From B46-G9 sp964581175 (lineage in GTDB: Bacteria > Desulfobacterota > DSM-4660 > Desulfatiglandales > Desulfatiglandaceae), in the NCBI GenBank assembly GCA_964581175.1, contig CAZONI010000054.1:1-24925 (forward strand): a stretch of DNA of 24,925 nt. Reading direction: 5' to 3'. Every line of letters starts with the position of its first letter. Position 1 is the stretch's first letter. Below, piece after piece: positions 15,016-22,037 of the stretch. Under the pieces are notes generated by a model. The model ran no database searches. It saw nothing but the letters and a program-made list of their open reading frames with translations, and had not been told where the DNA came from. The position numbers were made by a program, and so were the translations under genes.

Positions 15016-16143
15016 ATGCGGCCTCTGAAAAGCGCAAATCCGGATAAGCTGCTGGAGGAAGGTTTATCGGACCGTGTTTATCCGGGCGCCGTGCTCCTGG
15101 TGGTTCACCGGGGCAAAAGAGTTTTTTTCAGGGCGGTCGGCCACGCAGCACTCGAGCCCCGTCCCATTCTCATGAAAATGGGTACCATATTTGACCTGGC
15201 CTCCCTCACAAAGCCGCTGGCAACGACACTGGCCATGATGAAGCTGGTGGAACAGGAGAGGGTGAATCTGGAAGACACTCTTGAAGGACTTTTGCCCGGA
15301 CAGGTATCCGAAGATAAACGTGCGATCACTCCCCGGCTGCTTTTATCGCACGCCTCCGGCATGGCTGACTGGCAGCCTTTTTATTCCAGGCTGGATGCGG
15401 TACCGCCAGGTCAAAGAAAGCAGCAGGTGAGAGAGTGGATCATGGATATCCCGCTGGTTTCTTCTCCAGGGAGCGAAGCGCTTTACAGTGACCTCGGGTT
15501 CATGGTGCTTGAATGGATTATTGAGCTGAAGACCGGGAAGAATCTGAATGAGTTGTTGCTCGACCAGTGGTACGGACCTCTTGGACTCAGGAATCTGTTT
15601 CTGTATGAACAGACCCGGCCGCCTCATCTGGAAAAGACGGCGTTTGCAGCAACCGAATTCTGCCGCCGGCGAAACCGGATCCTCCAGGGAGAGGTGCACG
15701 ATGAAAATGCCTATGCCGTGGGCGGATACGCAGGGCATGCCGGATTGTTCGGCACTGCCGAGGATGTGAGCGGTATCGCGGGCTTCCTGCTTGAGTGTTA
15801 CCTTGGGATGCGGAAGGGCCTTCTGCAACCCGACACGGTGCGCGCCTTTTTTACCAGACAAGGGGAGCCGGAAGATACCACCTGGGCGCTTGGATGGGAT
15901 ACCCCATCCCGGTCAGGATCGAGCGCCGGAGACTGTTTTTCTGAAAAGAGTGTCGGTCACCTGGGTTTTACAGGAACTTCCCTCTGGATGGACCTCGAGA
16001 GGCAGCTGTTGGTAATCTTTCTTACCAATCGCGTCCATCCCTCTAGCGAAAATGAAAAAATCAAGGCCTTCAGGCCCAGGATACATAACCGCGTCATGGA
16101 AATGCTCGGTTTTGGGAAACGACGAGGAGAAGCCAATGGCTGA
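15016..16143 (+). CDS. Serine hydrolase of the beta-lactamase/class C family
   Basis: A 375-residue penicillin-binding-fold serine hydrolase (Pfam Beta-lactamase type). The catalytic motifs are SLTK (63-66, nucleophile S63 and K66), the YxN-equivalent YSD (157-159), and HLGFTG (315-320) in place of KTG. Such enzymes include esterases, D-aminopeptidases and cell-wall-related peptidases; the exact substrate cannot be told. No signal peptide is seen, which argues for a cytoplasmic enzyme. ATG at 15016 follows GGAAGAGAAG; a GTG at 14980 would extend it without family support. Its last 8 bases overlap the next gene, so the two are translationally coupled. Confidence 0.88.
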   Translation: MRPLKSANPDKLLEEGLSDRVYPGAVLLVVHRGKRVFFRAVGHAALEPRPILMKMGTIFDLASLTKPLATTLAMMKLVEQERVNLEDTLEGLLPGQVSEDKRAITPRLLLSHASGMADWQPFYSRLDAVPPGQRKQQVREWIMDIPLVSSPGSEALYSDLGFMVLEWIIELKTGKNLNELLLDQWYGPLGLRNLFLYEQTRPPHLEKTAFAATEFCRRRNRILQGEVHDENAYAVGGYAGHAGLFGTAEDVSGIAGFLLECYLGMRKGLLQPDTVRAFFTRQGEPEDTTWALGWDTPSRSGSSAGDCFSEKSVGHLGFTGTSLWMDLERQLLVIFLTNRVHPSSENEKIKAFRPRIHNRVMEMLGFGKRRGEANG

Positions 16144-16651
16144 AATCAAAAGCACCCTTGATATTATCATGGAAAAGACCAAGGGCCTGACCATGACCGA
16201 AGAAGAAAAGGCGGCTATGCGTGACAAGGAACTGACAGAAAGGTCCCAGGGCCTTCTCCAGAAATACCTGGACGGAGCGATCTCCATGGGGAAATTGAAG
16301 GAGGAATGGAGCGATCTGGGGAAAGAGCAGGAAAATGCTCAGGCTATCCTGACGCGGATATGCATGGAGGGTATAGACCCGGAGACCGACAACGGGCCGC
16401 TTTTGGCAGTGCTTGACCAGGTGGCGGGAACGGACACAGGCCCTGTCGGAAAGGCGCTGGAAAGGGCCATGGCAGATCTTAAAGCGAGCCGTTCAAAGTC
16501 GCTCGAAGAAATCCGCAGGGCATTGGCCGAAAGAGGGATTTCCGGGTCAGCGATACGGCCAAATCTCAATGCGGATCCCCAATGGAAAGAGGTCTCCTCC
16601 CAGGTCAGAGAGCGGCTTCATGCTGCGTTGCTCTCTCTTGTGCGGGAATGA
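16136..16651 (+). CDS. Helical protein of unknown function coupled to the serine hydrolase
   Basis: A 171-residue soluble protein without signal peptide or membrane span. It is strongly charged and mainly helical (TEEEKAAMRDKELTERSQGL, LERAMADLKASRSKSLEEIR), with an ending that may form an amphipathic helix (VSSQVRERLHAALLSLV). No catalytic motif is visible and I do not recognise the family. ATG at 16136 has GAGGAGAAG just upstream inside the preceding gene and overlaps its stop by 8 bases. The tight coupling suggests it acts with the hydrolase, perhaps as a partner or regulator. Confidence 0.8.
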   Translation: MAEIKSTLDIIMEKTKGLTMTEEEKAAMRDKELTERSQGLLQKYLDGAISMGKLKEEWSDLGKEQENAQAILTRICMEGIDPETDNGPLLAVLDQVAGTDTGPVGKALERAMADLKASRSKSLEEIRRALAERGISGSAIRPNLNADPQWKEVSSQVRERLHAALLSLVRE

Positions 16652-16961
16652 TTCCCCGAGCGTTATTCCGCGAACCCAAGGTCGGTTGACCAGCCCGGAG
16701 CCTCGGAACGGAAGAAGAGGCCTCCTCCCTGGGCGGCATGGGAGGGTTCTGAAAGGAAACCTTTTCTCTTTATGTAACTTCGTTCCAATAAATGGAATGG
16801 AGATTTATATTTCCGGGCGATTTTCTGCGTGTTCTTTCCTTGTTGTCTTTGCAGGCTCCTTTAACATGTCGAAATATGGCGTAAATTAATGACAGCCGAG
16901 TTTGGTATAGCCCTTGCTGAGAGGTATGTGGAGGTCTTCTTTTTCAACGTGGGTTCCGGGT
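16652..16961. other. Gene-free region with weak hairpins and a sigma-54-like promoter
   Basis: About 310 bases without a credible gene. CCTCCC (16724-16729) can pair with GGGAGG (16740-16745). AAAGG and CCTTT near 16752-16763 form a small T-rich hairpin that might weakly terminate the upstream operon. The right part contains the promoter listed at 16903. Confidence 0.45.
16903..16918 (+). promoter_or_regulatory. Sigma-54-type (-24/-12) promoter
   Basis: TGGTATAGCCCTTGCT matches the RpoN pattern TGGCACRNNNNTTGCW, with GG (16904-16905) and GC (16916-16917) exactly 12 bases apart. The expected start is near 16929, which leaves a roughly 33-base leader before ATG 16962 and rules out earlier in-frame start codons. 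An enhancer-binding-protein site was not identified. Confidence 0.6.
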
Positions 16962-17327
16962 ATGAAAAGAAAAAATGCCAAAGAAGAAAACAACAGGATC
17001 GAAAGGTACAGTACAAAAACCTTTGCCGCGATCATGCTTCTTATACTGCTGAGCATCGTGGATGCGTATTTGACCCTGGACCTTGTCAATCATGGAGCAG
17101 TGGAACTGAATCCGGTAATGGCTTTTTACCTTGCCCGGGGCCCGCTCGCATTTTTTTGGGTGAAATACTTATTGACCTGTGCGGCTGTTATCCTGTTTCT
17201 GAGTGTTATGAATTCCTCTCTCTTTGGAACCAGGATTCGGGGGAAAGTCATGTTTGTATTTTTCCTTGCTGCCTTTGCCCTGGTCGTTCAGTATGAATTG
17301 TTCCTCGTGTTCATGGCCCATCAATAA
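16962..17327 (+). CDS. Small DUF5658-like membrane protein
   Basis: A 121-residue protein with a basic N-terminus (MKRKNAKEENNRIERYSTKT) and three or four hydrophobic spans (about 21-42, 54-66, 68-84, 95-115). The motif VDAYLTLDLVNHGAVELNPV after the first span is characteristic of DUF5658-like proteins, which have no known function. The start at 16962 is preferred because the predicted transcription start lies downstream of earlier candidate codons; the ribosome binding site is weak (GGG at 16957-16960). It is a single-gene unit, convergent with the thiamine operon. Confidence 0.72.
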   Translation: MKRKNAKEENNRIERYSTKTFAAIMLLILLSIVDAYLTLDLVNHGAVELNPVMAFYLARGPLAFFWVKYLLTCAAVILFLSVMNSSLFGTRIRGKVMFVFFLAAFALVVQYELFLVFMAHQ

Positions 17328-17354
17328 TTTTTCCCCGTCCTCCCGGTCCCGCGC

Positions 17355-17463
17355 CTACAAGAGAATCAGAAGAATCCCCATGCTCAGGGAGAAATGGCTT
17401 CCTTCCTGAGCATCTTTCTCGGGAGTTCCTTGATATGTCCCGCTGTGCGGGAGGAGACTCATC
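17355..17463. repeat. Dispersed palindromic repeat, copy 2 (short form)
   Basis: It shares with copy 3, in the same order, CTACAAGAG, CATGCTCRGGGAGA, GGCTTCCT, YGAGC and a final CCCGC-N3-GCGGGAGGAGACTCATC. It lacks about 25 bases of the central part. The outer stem is ATGCTCAGG (17380-17388) with CCTGAGCAT (17405-17413); a second stem is TCCCGC/GCGGGA near 17438-17452. It lies between convergent genes and overlaps the last codons of thiDN, so it could act in 3'-end formation. Confidence 0.65.
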
Positions 17464-18808
17464 CCGTCTGCTTTGTCAGGGTGTTGCCGATCTTGGAAAT
17501 CTTATCGACCACTTCTCCGGGAGTCTTTCCCAGAACGCGAATGACTGGTTCTTTTCCCACCTCTCCCCGGTCATAGATTACGTCGGGTACCCTGCCGAAA
17601 CTCCTTATGGCACGCTGGGTGCCCCACTCCAGGGTGGATCCTTCCTTTGCCTTCACCCCTTGCGGTTCCTCGCTCCTATCAAAAGACGCGATACCGAATG
17701 CCAATTCCCGGCAGATCCCGACCAGTTCTTCAGAATAGCGGATGTCCATGGCGGAACGCATTGCCGGGTCAAATTGCATGGCAGCAAGGATAACCTTGGC
17801 TATGTGGCGGGATGCACCGAAAGCGGGTTCGCGACATACCAGAGGCCACTCTCCCACCTGGGAGATGCGGCCCGGTATGGCGGCTATCTCGTCAGGCCCG
17901 AGTGCCCCCGGCAGGGCATATCCCAGGTTGGATCTGATTTCAGGAATCAACGCGCCGACAGGCAGGCGGGCGATGTTTCCCACCGCGTCCTTCAGCTCCC
18001 GGAGCACACTTTCCCTATCCTTGAAATAGAGCACATGGGCATAGTGATTGGTTGGACCGTGCCCGGCTCCGAAATCCAGTCCAAGGGAGATGGCACGGGT
18101 GATGAATGCCTTTGCCTTACCTGCGGCTTCAGCTGCGGTCAAACCCTGGGCCAGAAAAGTTGCGAGTGCGGCTGAGAAGGTACATCCTGTTCCATGGGTG
18201 TTCCGGCTTCTCAGACGGGGGGCCTCCAGGGACAGGAAGTCTTTTCCGTCAAAGAGGATATCTATCGCGTCGCCCTCCAGGTGTCCACCCTTGATCAGAA
18301 CATACCGGGGTCCGAACCGGTGAATTTCCCTTGCGGCCTTTTTCATGGTTTCAGGGCCCTCCACGGGGAACCCGCAGAGCTCGGATGCCTCGGGCAGGTT
18401 GGGCGTAACCACATGGGCGAGAGGAAGGAGCACATCTCTCATAGTGATCCTCGCATCTTCGGAAAGGAGTAAGTCCCCGCTTTTGGCCACCATGACAGGA
18501 TCGACCACCAGGAACTGGATACGATACTCCTTTATCTGCGCCGCCACTTCGGACACGATCTCCGAGGCGGCAAGCATCCCGGTTTTGGCCCCATCAGCGC
18601 CATAATCGGAGAGAACGGATTCCATCTGCATCCTGATGAACTCCACCGGGACCGGATGAACTCCCTGGACTCCCAGGGTATTCTGTGCAGTAAGGGCGGT
18701 TACGGCGCTCATGCCGTACCCCCCAAGCACCGTGATGGTTTTCAGGTCTGCCTGGATTCCCGCTCCCCCGCCGGAATCGGAACCGGCTATGGTCAATATT
18801 TTTTTCAT
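17459..18808 (-). CDS. thiDN: Bifunctional HMP(-P) kinase / thiamine-phosphate synthase, ThiD-ThiN fusion
   Basis: A 449-residue cytoplasmic enzyme. Residues 1 to about 262 are ThiD: ILTIAGSDSGGGAGIQADLK at the start, VVDPVMVAKSGDLLL, TPNLPEASEL, the anion-hole and catalytic segment NTHGTGCTFSAAL (203-215), and GAGHGPTNH at the domain end. It phosphorylates HMP to HMP-PP. Residues about 270-449 are ThiN (VGNIARLPVGALIPEIRSNL, RISQVGEWPLVC, VPDVIYDRGEVGKEP), an alternative to ThiE that joins HMP-PP to thiazole phosphate. It is the last gene of the riboswitch-controlled operon. Its ATG overlaps the preceding stop by one base (TAATG). Confidence 0.95.
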   Translation of the reverse strand: MKKILTIAGSDSGGGAGIQADLKTITVLGGYGMSAVTALTAQNTLGVQGVHPVPVEFIRMQMESVLSDYGADGAKTGMLAASEIVSEVAAQIKEYRIQFLVVDPVMVAKSGDLLLSEDARITMRDVLLPLAHVVTPNLPEASELCGFPVEGPETMKKAAREIHRFGPRYVLIKGGHLEGDAIDILFDGKDFLSLEAPRLRSRNTHGTGCTFSAALATFLAQGLTAAEAAGKAKAFITRAISLGLDFGAGHGPTNHYAHVLYFKDRESVLRELKDAVGNIARLPVGALIPEIRSNLGYALPGALGPDEIAAIPGRISQVGEWPLVCREPAFGASRHIAKVILAAMQFDPAMRSAMDIRYSEELVGICRELAFGIASFDRSEEPQGVKAKEGSTLEWGTQRAIRSFGRVPDVIYDRGEVGKEPVIRVLGKTPGEVVDKISKIGNTLTKQTG

Positions 18809-19389
18809 TATCTTCCTCCCTCAAGATGAATCACACGGTCGCAGCAGCTCATCAAATGCTCCATTTTCTTCCTCTCCCTGGCTGATAGAAGACCGGGGCC
18901 TAAAGTGCTTCCATAGTATCCGTTGACCACCGCCGTTTCCACTGATCTGATCCACGTGATGAGTTTTTCAACCTTCCCTGCGTGCAGGTACAGCGAACAG
19001 TCGTTGATAAAGAGGGCGGTGATTTCTCCGGCCAACGCCTGCTCAAAAAGGGATTCGATGCGGCTCGCGTTCTGGTCCGCCAGAGCGAGCATCTCCTGCT
19101 CACTTTTCCCCAGGAGCCTTGGCGCGTGAATGGGACAATGAAAATAGCGCACGCGGTCAAGTTGGGAAACATTGAGCGTACCTCCGATTCCGCTCCCGTA
19201 TCCTTTTGCATAAGGGGGAGGAATGACGGGGGCCAGGTCCACAACCGCAGCGTGTCCCTCGGCACGCAGGCAATAGCTGTCAAGAATCCTCTGCGTAAGG
19301 GTCGTTTTCCCGGTGTTCACCTCCCCGACGATCACGGTAAACCTGTTCAGGTATCGGGCTATGGAGATGACCGCATCACGTGAATTCAT
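18808..19389 (-). CDS. Uncharacterised P-loop NTPase within the thiamine operon
   Basis: A 193-residue soluble protein. Walker A is GEVNTGKT (22-29) after a beta strand (FTVIV). Candidate Walker B or acidic strands are AAVVDLAP (D51) and ITALFINDCSLY (D130). The segment VIPPPYAKGYGSGIGGTLNV is glycine- and proline-rich. The C-terminus GPGLLSARERKKMEHLMSCC ends in VIHLEGG, resembling the last strand of small NTPases. No ABC signature, G-protein NKxD or kinase lid motif is recognised. ATG at 19389 overlaps the ecfT stop by four bases (ATGA), and its own stop overlaps thiDN by one base. A thiamine-related role is suggested only by this context. Confidence 0.85.
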   Translation of the reverse strand: MNSRDAVISIARYLNRFTVIVGEVNTGKTTLTQRILDSYCLRAEGHAAVVDLAPVIPPPYAKGYGSGIGGTLNVSQLDRVRYFHCPIHAPRLLGKSEQEMLALADQNASRIESLFEQALAGEITALFINDCSLYLHAGKVEKLITWIRSVETAVVNGYYGSTLGPGLLSARERKKMEHLMSCCDRVIHLEGGR

Positions 19390-20063
19390 TTGATCCATCC
19401 CTTTTCCCACGCGAAAAAGACCGCCACAATGCACAGGGCCGACGCTATGAGAATGTATTCCCGAAAGGAAATGCGGTATTCCCTGCGAAAAGATCTGCCG
19501 GCCCTCGCGAATCCCCTTGATTCCATGGCCATGGCCAGTTGCTCTGCAAGGATAAAAGCCTGCACCAGGAGGGGTATGAGCAGGGCCGTGAAACGGGGCA
19601 CATTGCGGAGTCGCGGCCGCAGGTCGACGCCCCTTGAGCGCTGTGCGTCAATGATCATGCGTAATCTCTTGCCGATCAAGGGGACATACCGGAGGGAAGT
19701 GGTCAGGATGAAAGAGAATTCATAGGGGAAACCCATTTTCCTGAAGCTGTCCCCGAGTTCTGTCGGGTCCATGGCCTGAAAAAAGAGGATTGAGAGGGCC
19801 AGAAGATCGAAAAGACGCAGGGCCAGAGCGACGGCTGTTTCAACCGAAAACGAGATGACCCCGATAACAAAGACAATTGTCACAAGGGGAAGTATCAGCC
19901 TGACGGCGTGCATCGCTCTTGTCCGTTTGAGGAAGAAGAGGCCCGGCAGGATAATACAGAGCTCTCCGACAAGGAAACGCGTGTCTTCGGTGACCAGAAC
20001 AGCGGCAATCCCCAGCATTCCCAGGGCCAGTTTTGTTCTGGGATCGAAACCTTTAGCCTGCAT
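19386..20063 (-). CDS. ecfT: ECF transporter transmembrane subunit EcfT
   Basis: A 225-residue integral membrane scaffold of an energy-coupling-factor transporter. It has four or more hydrophobic spans in the N-terminal 130 residues and two cytoplasmic coupling helices carrying the conserved x-R-G motifs SRG at 143-145 (AQRSRGVDLRPRLR) and 182-184 (AMESRGFARAGR). It links the ATPase pair to the substrate-binding ThiW subunit. The ATG overlaps the end of ecfA1A2 by 11 bases, consistent with fixed stoichiometry. Confidence 0.93.
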   Translation of the reverse strand: MQAKGFDPRTKLALGMLGIAAVLVTEDTRFLVGELCIILPGLFFLKRTRAMHAVRLILPLVTIVFVIGVISFSVETAVALALRLFDLLALSILFFQAMDPTELGDSFRKMGFPYEFSFILTTSLRYVPLIGKRLRMIIDAQRSRGVDLRPRLRNVPRFTALLIPLLVQAFILAEQLAMAMESRGFARAGRSFRREYRISFREYILIASALCIVAVFFAWEKGWIK

Positions 20064-21558
20064 GGCCTGCGGTTCCTTGCGGCGATGCCGGTGATTCAGC
20101 TCCGGACAGTCTCATGCTCGCCAGGAGCGCATCTCCTGCCGCCGTTCCGGGTGTCGCCTCGCCTGCCACTTTTCCCTCATGCACAACGATCAATCGGTCT
20201 GCGATCGCCTTGGCGAATTCCAAATCGTGGGTAACAATCACAATGGTAAGCCCTCTTTCCCGGAGCGAAACAAGGAGTCCTGCGAGGGTCTCGAGAAAAT
20301 GGCCGTCCTGGCCGACCGTTGGTTCATCAAGGACCAGCATTTCTGGTTTCGCGACGAGCACGGAGGCGATGGCAACGCGCTTCTTTTGTCCCTCACTCAG
20401 GCGGTACGGAGACAGATCGAGAAGTTCATGGAGGTCAAAGAGGGAATACAGTTCATCCATCCATTCCTTCGCTCCCTTCGAGTCCGGCCTCATTCCCACC
20501 ATGATTTCATCCCTTACCGTGCTCTTGAAAAACTGGTCATTCGGGTTTTGGAAAGAGATTCCGACGCTGGCGGCCATCTCGGAAGGCGCCGTCCCACGAA
20601 TATTCTTGCCCCGGTACAGGACGACGCCTTTCTTTGACCGAAGAAGACCGTTGAAGTGTTTGATCAAAGTGGTCTTCCCGGCGCCGTTCTTCCCCACAAT
20701 GGCGAGGATCTCCCCTTCCATCACCACAAGGGATACGTCCTTGAGGATTGCATTGTCTTCCACCGTATGGCCGACGTGCTCCATCCGGAGAATCGGGCTC
20801 CCTGGTTTTGCCCTTGCAGTCTTTTTCTGCAGGTAGTGGGGAACCAGATGCTGTTTATCAAGTATCGCTCCTGCTCCAGCCGGCAGACCGTCAAACAGAA
20901 TCTTTCCGCGGTCAAGGACCACACAGCGGCTTACATCTTCGAGCACCCCGCTCATGCGTTGCTCAATGGCTACCAGAGTCGTTCCTCTCCGATGGAGATC
21001 ACGCAGAACTTCCCGAACCATTTGCGCTCCTTCAGGGTCCAGATGTCCAAAGGGCTCGTCAAGGACGATGACGGGGGGATCCAGGCAGAGGACTGATGCG
21101 ATGGCGACCAGCCGCTTCTCTCCTCCTGACAGGGACATGGGAGAACGGTCCAGGAGAGGTGCGAGAGCAAGATCATCAGCTGTCTTTTCAATCTTCGCGT
21201 CAATTTCCGTCGGATCAAGCCCCAGGCTTTCGAGGCCGAAGGCAATCTCGCTTTCAACAGTGCTGTTGAAGAGCTGGGCGTCTGCATTCTGGAACACCAG
21301 TCCCACGCTCGAGAGCAGACCCGCCACCGTGAGGTTCCGCGTATCCTGCCCGCAAATGGACACGGTGCCTTCAAGAGTCCCCTCGAAAAAATGGGGGATA
21401 AGCCCGTTTAAAAGATACCCGAAGGTTGATTTCCCGGACCCGCTCTTCCCGCAGATGAGAATGTAGTCTCCTTCCCGAATCGTGAGATTTATTCCCTGAA
21501 GCACCCAGGGAGCAGATGCCCTGGAGTAACGGTAATGTATGCTTGAGAGGCTGATCAC
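20053..21558 (-). CDS. Fused double ATPase of the ECF transporter (EcfA1-EcfA2)
   Basis: A 501-residue protein with two CbiO/EcfA-type ATPase domains. Domain 1 has Walker A GKSGSGKS (37-44), signature LSGGEKR (143-149) and Walker B VIVLDEP (163-169). Domain 2 has GKNGAGKT (289-296), LSEGQKKR (387-394) and LVLDEP (408-413). The H-loop of domain 1 reads AIEQRM, with glutamine where histidine is usual; domain 2 has the normal IVIVTHDL. GTG at 21558 is chosen because it overlaps the thiW stop (GTGA) and starts MISLSSIHYRYSRASAPW. A longer frame upstream is an out-of-frame shadow of thiW. Together with EcfT and ThiW it makes a complete importer. Confidence 0.93.
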   Translation of the reverse strand: MISLSSIHYRYSRASAPWVLQGINLTIREGDYILICGKSGSGKSTFGYLLNGLIPHFFEGTLEGTVSICGQDTRNLTVAGLLSSVGLVFQNADAQLFNSTVESEIAFGLESLGLDPTEIDAKIEKTADDLALAPLLDRSPMSLSGGEKRLVAIASVLCLDPPVIVLDEPFGHLDPEGAQMVREVLRDLHRRGTTLVAIEQRMSGVLEDVSRCVVLDRGKILFDGLPAGAGAILDKQHLVPHYLQKKTARAKPGSPILRMEHVGHTVEDNAILKDVSLVVMEGEILAIVGKNGAGKTTLIKHFNGLLRSKKGVVLYRGKNIRGTAPSEMAASVGISFQNPNDQFFKSTVRDEIMVGMRPDSKGAKEWMDELYSLFDLHELLDLSPYRLSEGQKKRVAIASVLVAKPEMLVLDEPTVGQDGHFLETLAGLLVSLRERGLTIVIVTHDLEFAKAIADRLIVVHEGKVAGEATPGTAAGDALLASMRLSGAESPASPQGTAGHAG

Positions 21559-22037
21559 GGTTCCCAGATTCCCGCTTTGCGCAAGAGATGGAGTGCGATG
21601 ATGGCAATGATGGTCCCGCCGAGGGTGCTGACGCTGAACGCAATAATCAGGGTCGCCAGGGCCATTGTCTTCCCCATGAATACCGGCGCAATGATGGCGG
21701 CGCTTGCCAGGGCGCCGAGGATGCCTGTCCCTATCACCTCGCCGACTCCTGCCAGGTACATGTTTTTGGATACTTTGTACGCCAGTCCGGCAAGGAAGGC
21801 GCCTATCATTCCCCCGGGAAAGGCGAGCAGGGTTCCGAGTCCCAGGATATTGCGGATAATACCGGCAACGGCGGCGATGCAGACCGCATAGAGGGGGCCC
21901 AGCATGACCGCGGCAAGGACGTTCACCATGTGCTGGGCCGGAAAACATTTCGAAATACCCACAGGTATGAATATCGGGGAGAAAGCGACGGCAACCGCCG
22001 CCAGGATTACCGCGAGCGCAACCCTTTTCGTTTTCAT
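21555..22037 (-). CDS. thiW: ThiW, ECF substrate-binding subunit for the thiazole precursor
   Basis: A 160-residue membrane protein with five or six hydrophobic spans. The family stretch PVGISKCFPAQHMVNVLAAV, followed by GPLYAVCIAAVAGIIRN and GTLLAFPGGMIGAFLAGLAY, identifies ThiW, the predicted S component for hydroxyethylthiazole uptake. ATG at 22037 (MKTKRVALAVILAAV) overlaps the cytX stop by four bases and is preceded by GAAAGGAGAAAG. No thiazole kinase (ThiM) is encoded here, so phosphorylation of the imported thiazole must come from elsewhere in the genome. Confidence 0.93.
   Translation of the reverse strand: MKTKRVALAVILAAVAVAFSPIFIPVGISKCFPAQHMVNVLAAVMLGPLYAVCIAAVAGIIRNILGLGTLLAFPGGMIGAFLAGLAYKVSKNMYLAGVGEVIGTGILGALASAAIIAPVFMGKTMALATLIIAFSVSTLGGTIIAIIALHLLRKAGIWEP

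Noticed and set aside
21559..21948. N-terminal extension of the double ATPase
   Set aside because: These 130 codons are arginine- and histidine-rich and are the out-of-frame shadow of thiW; the GTGA overlap marks the real start.
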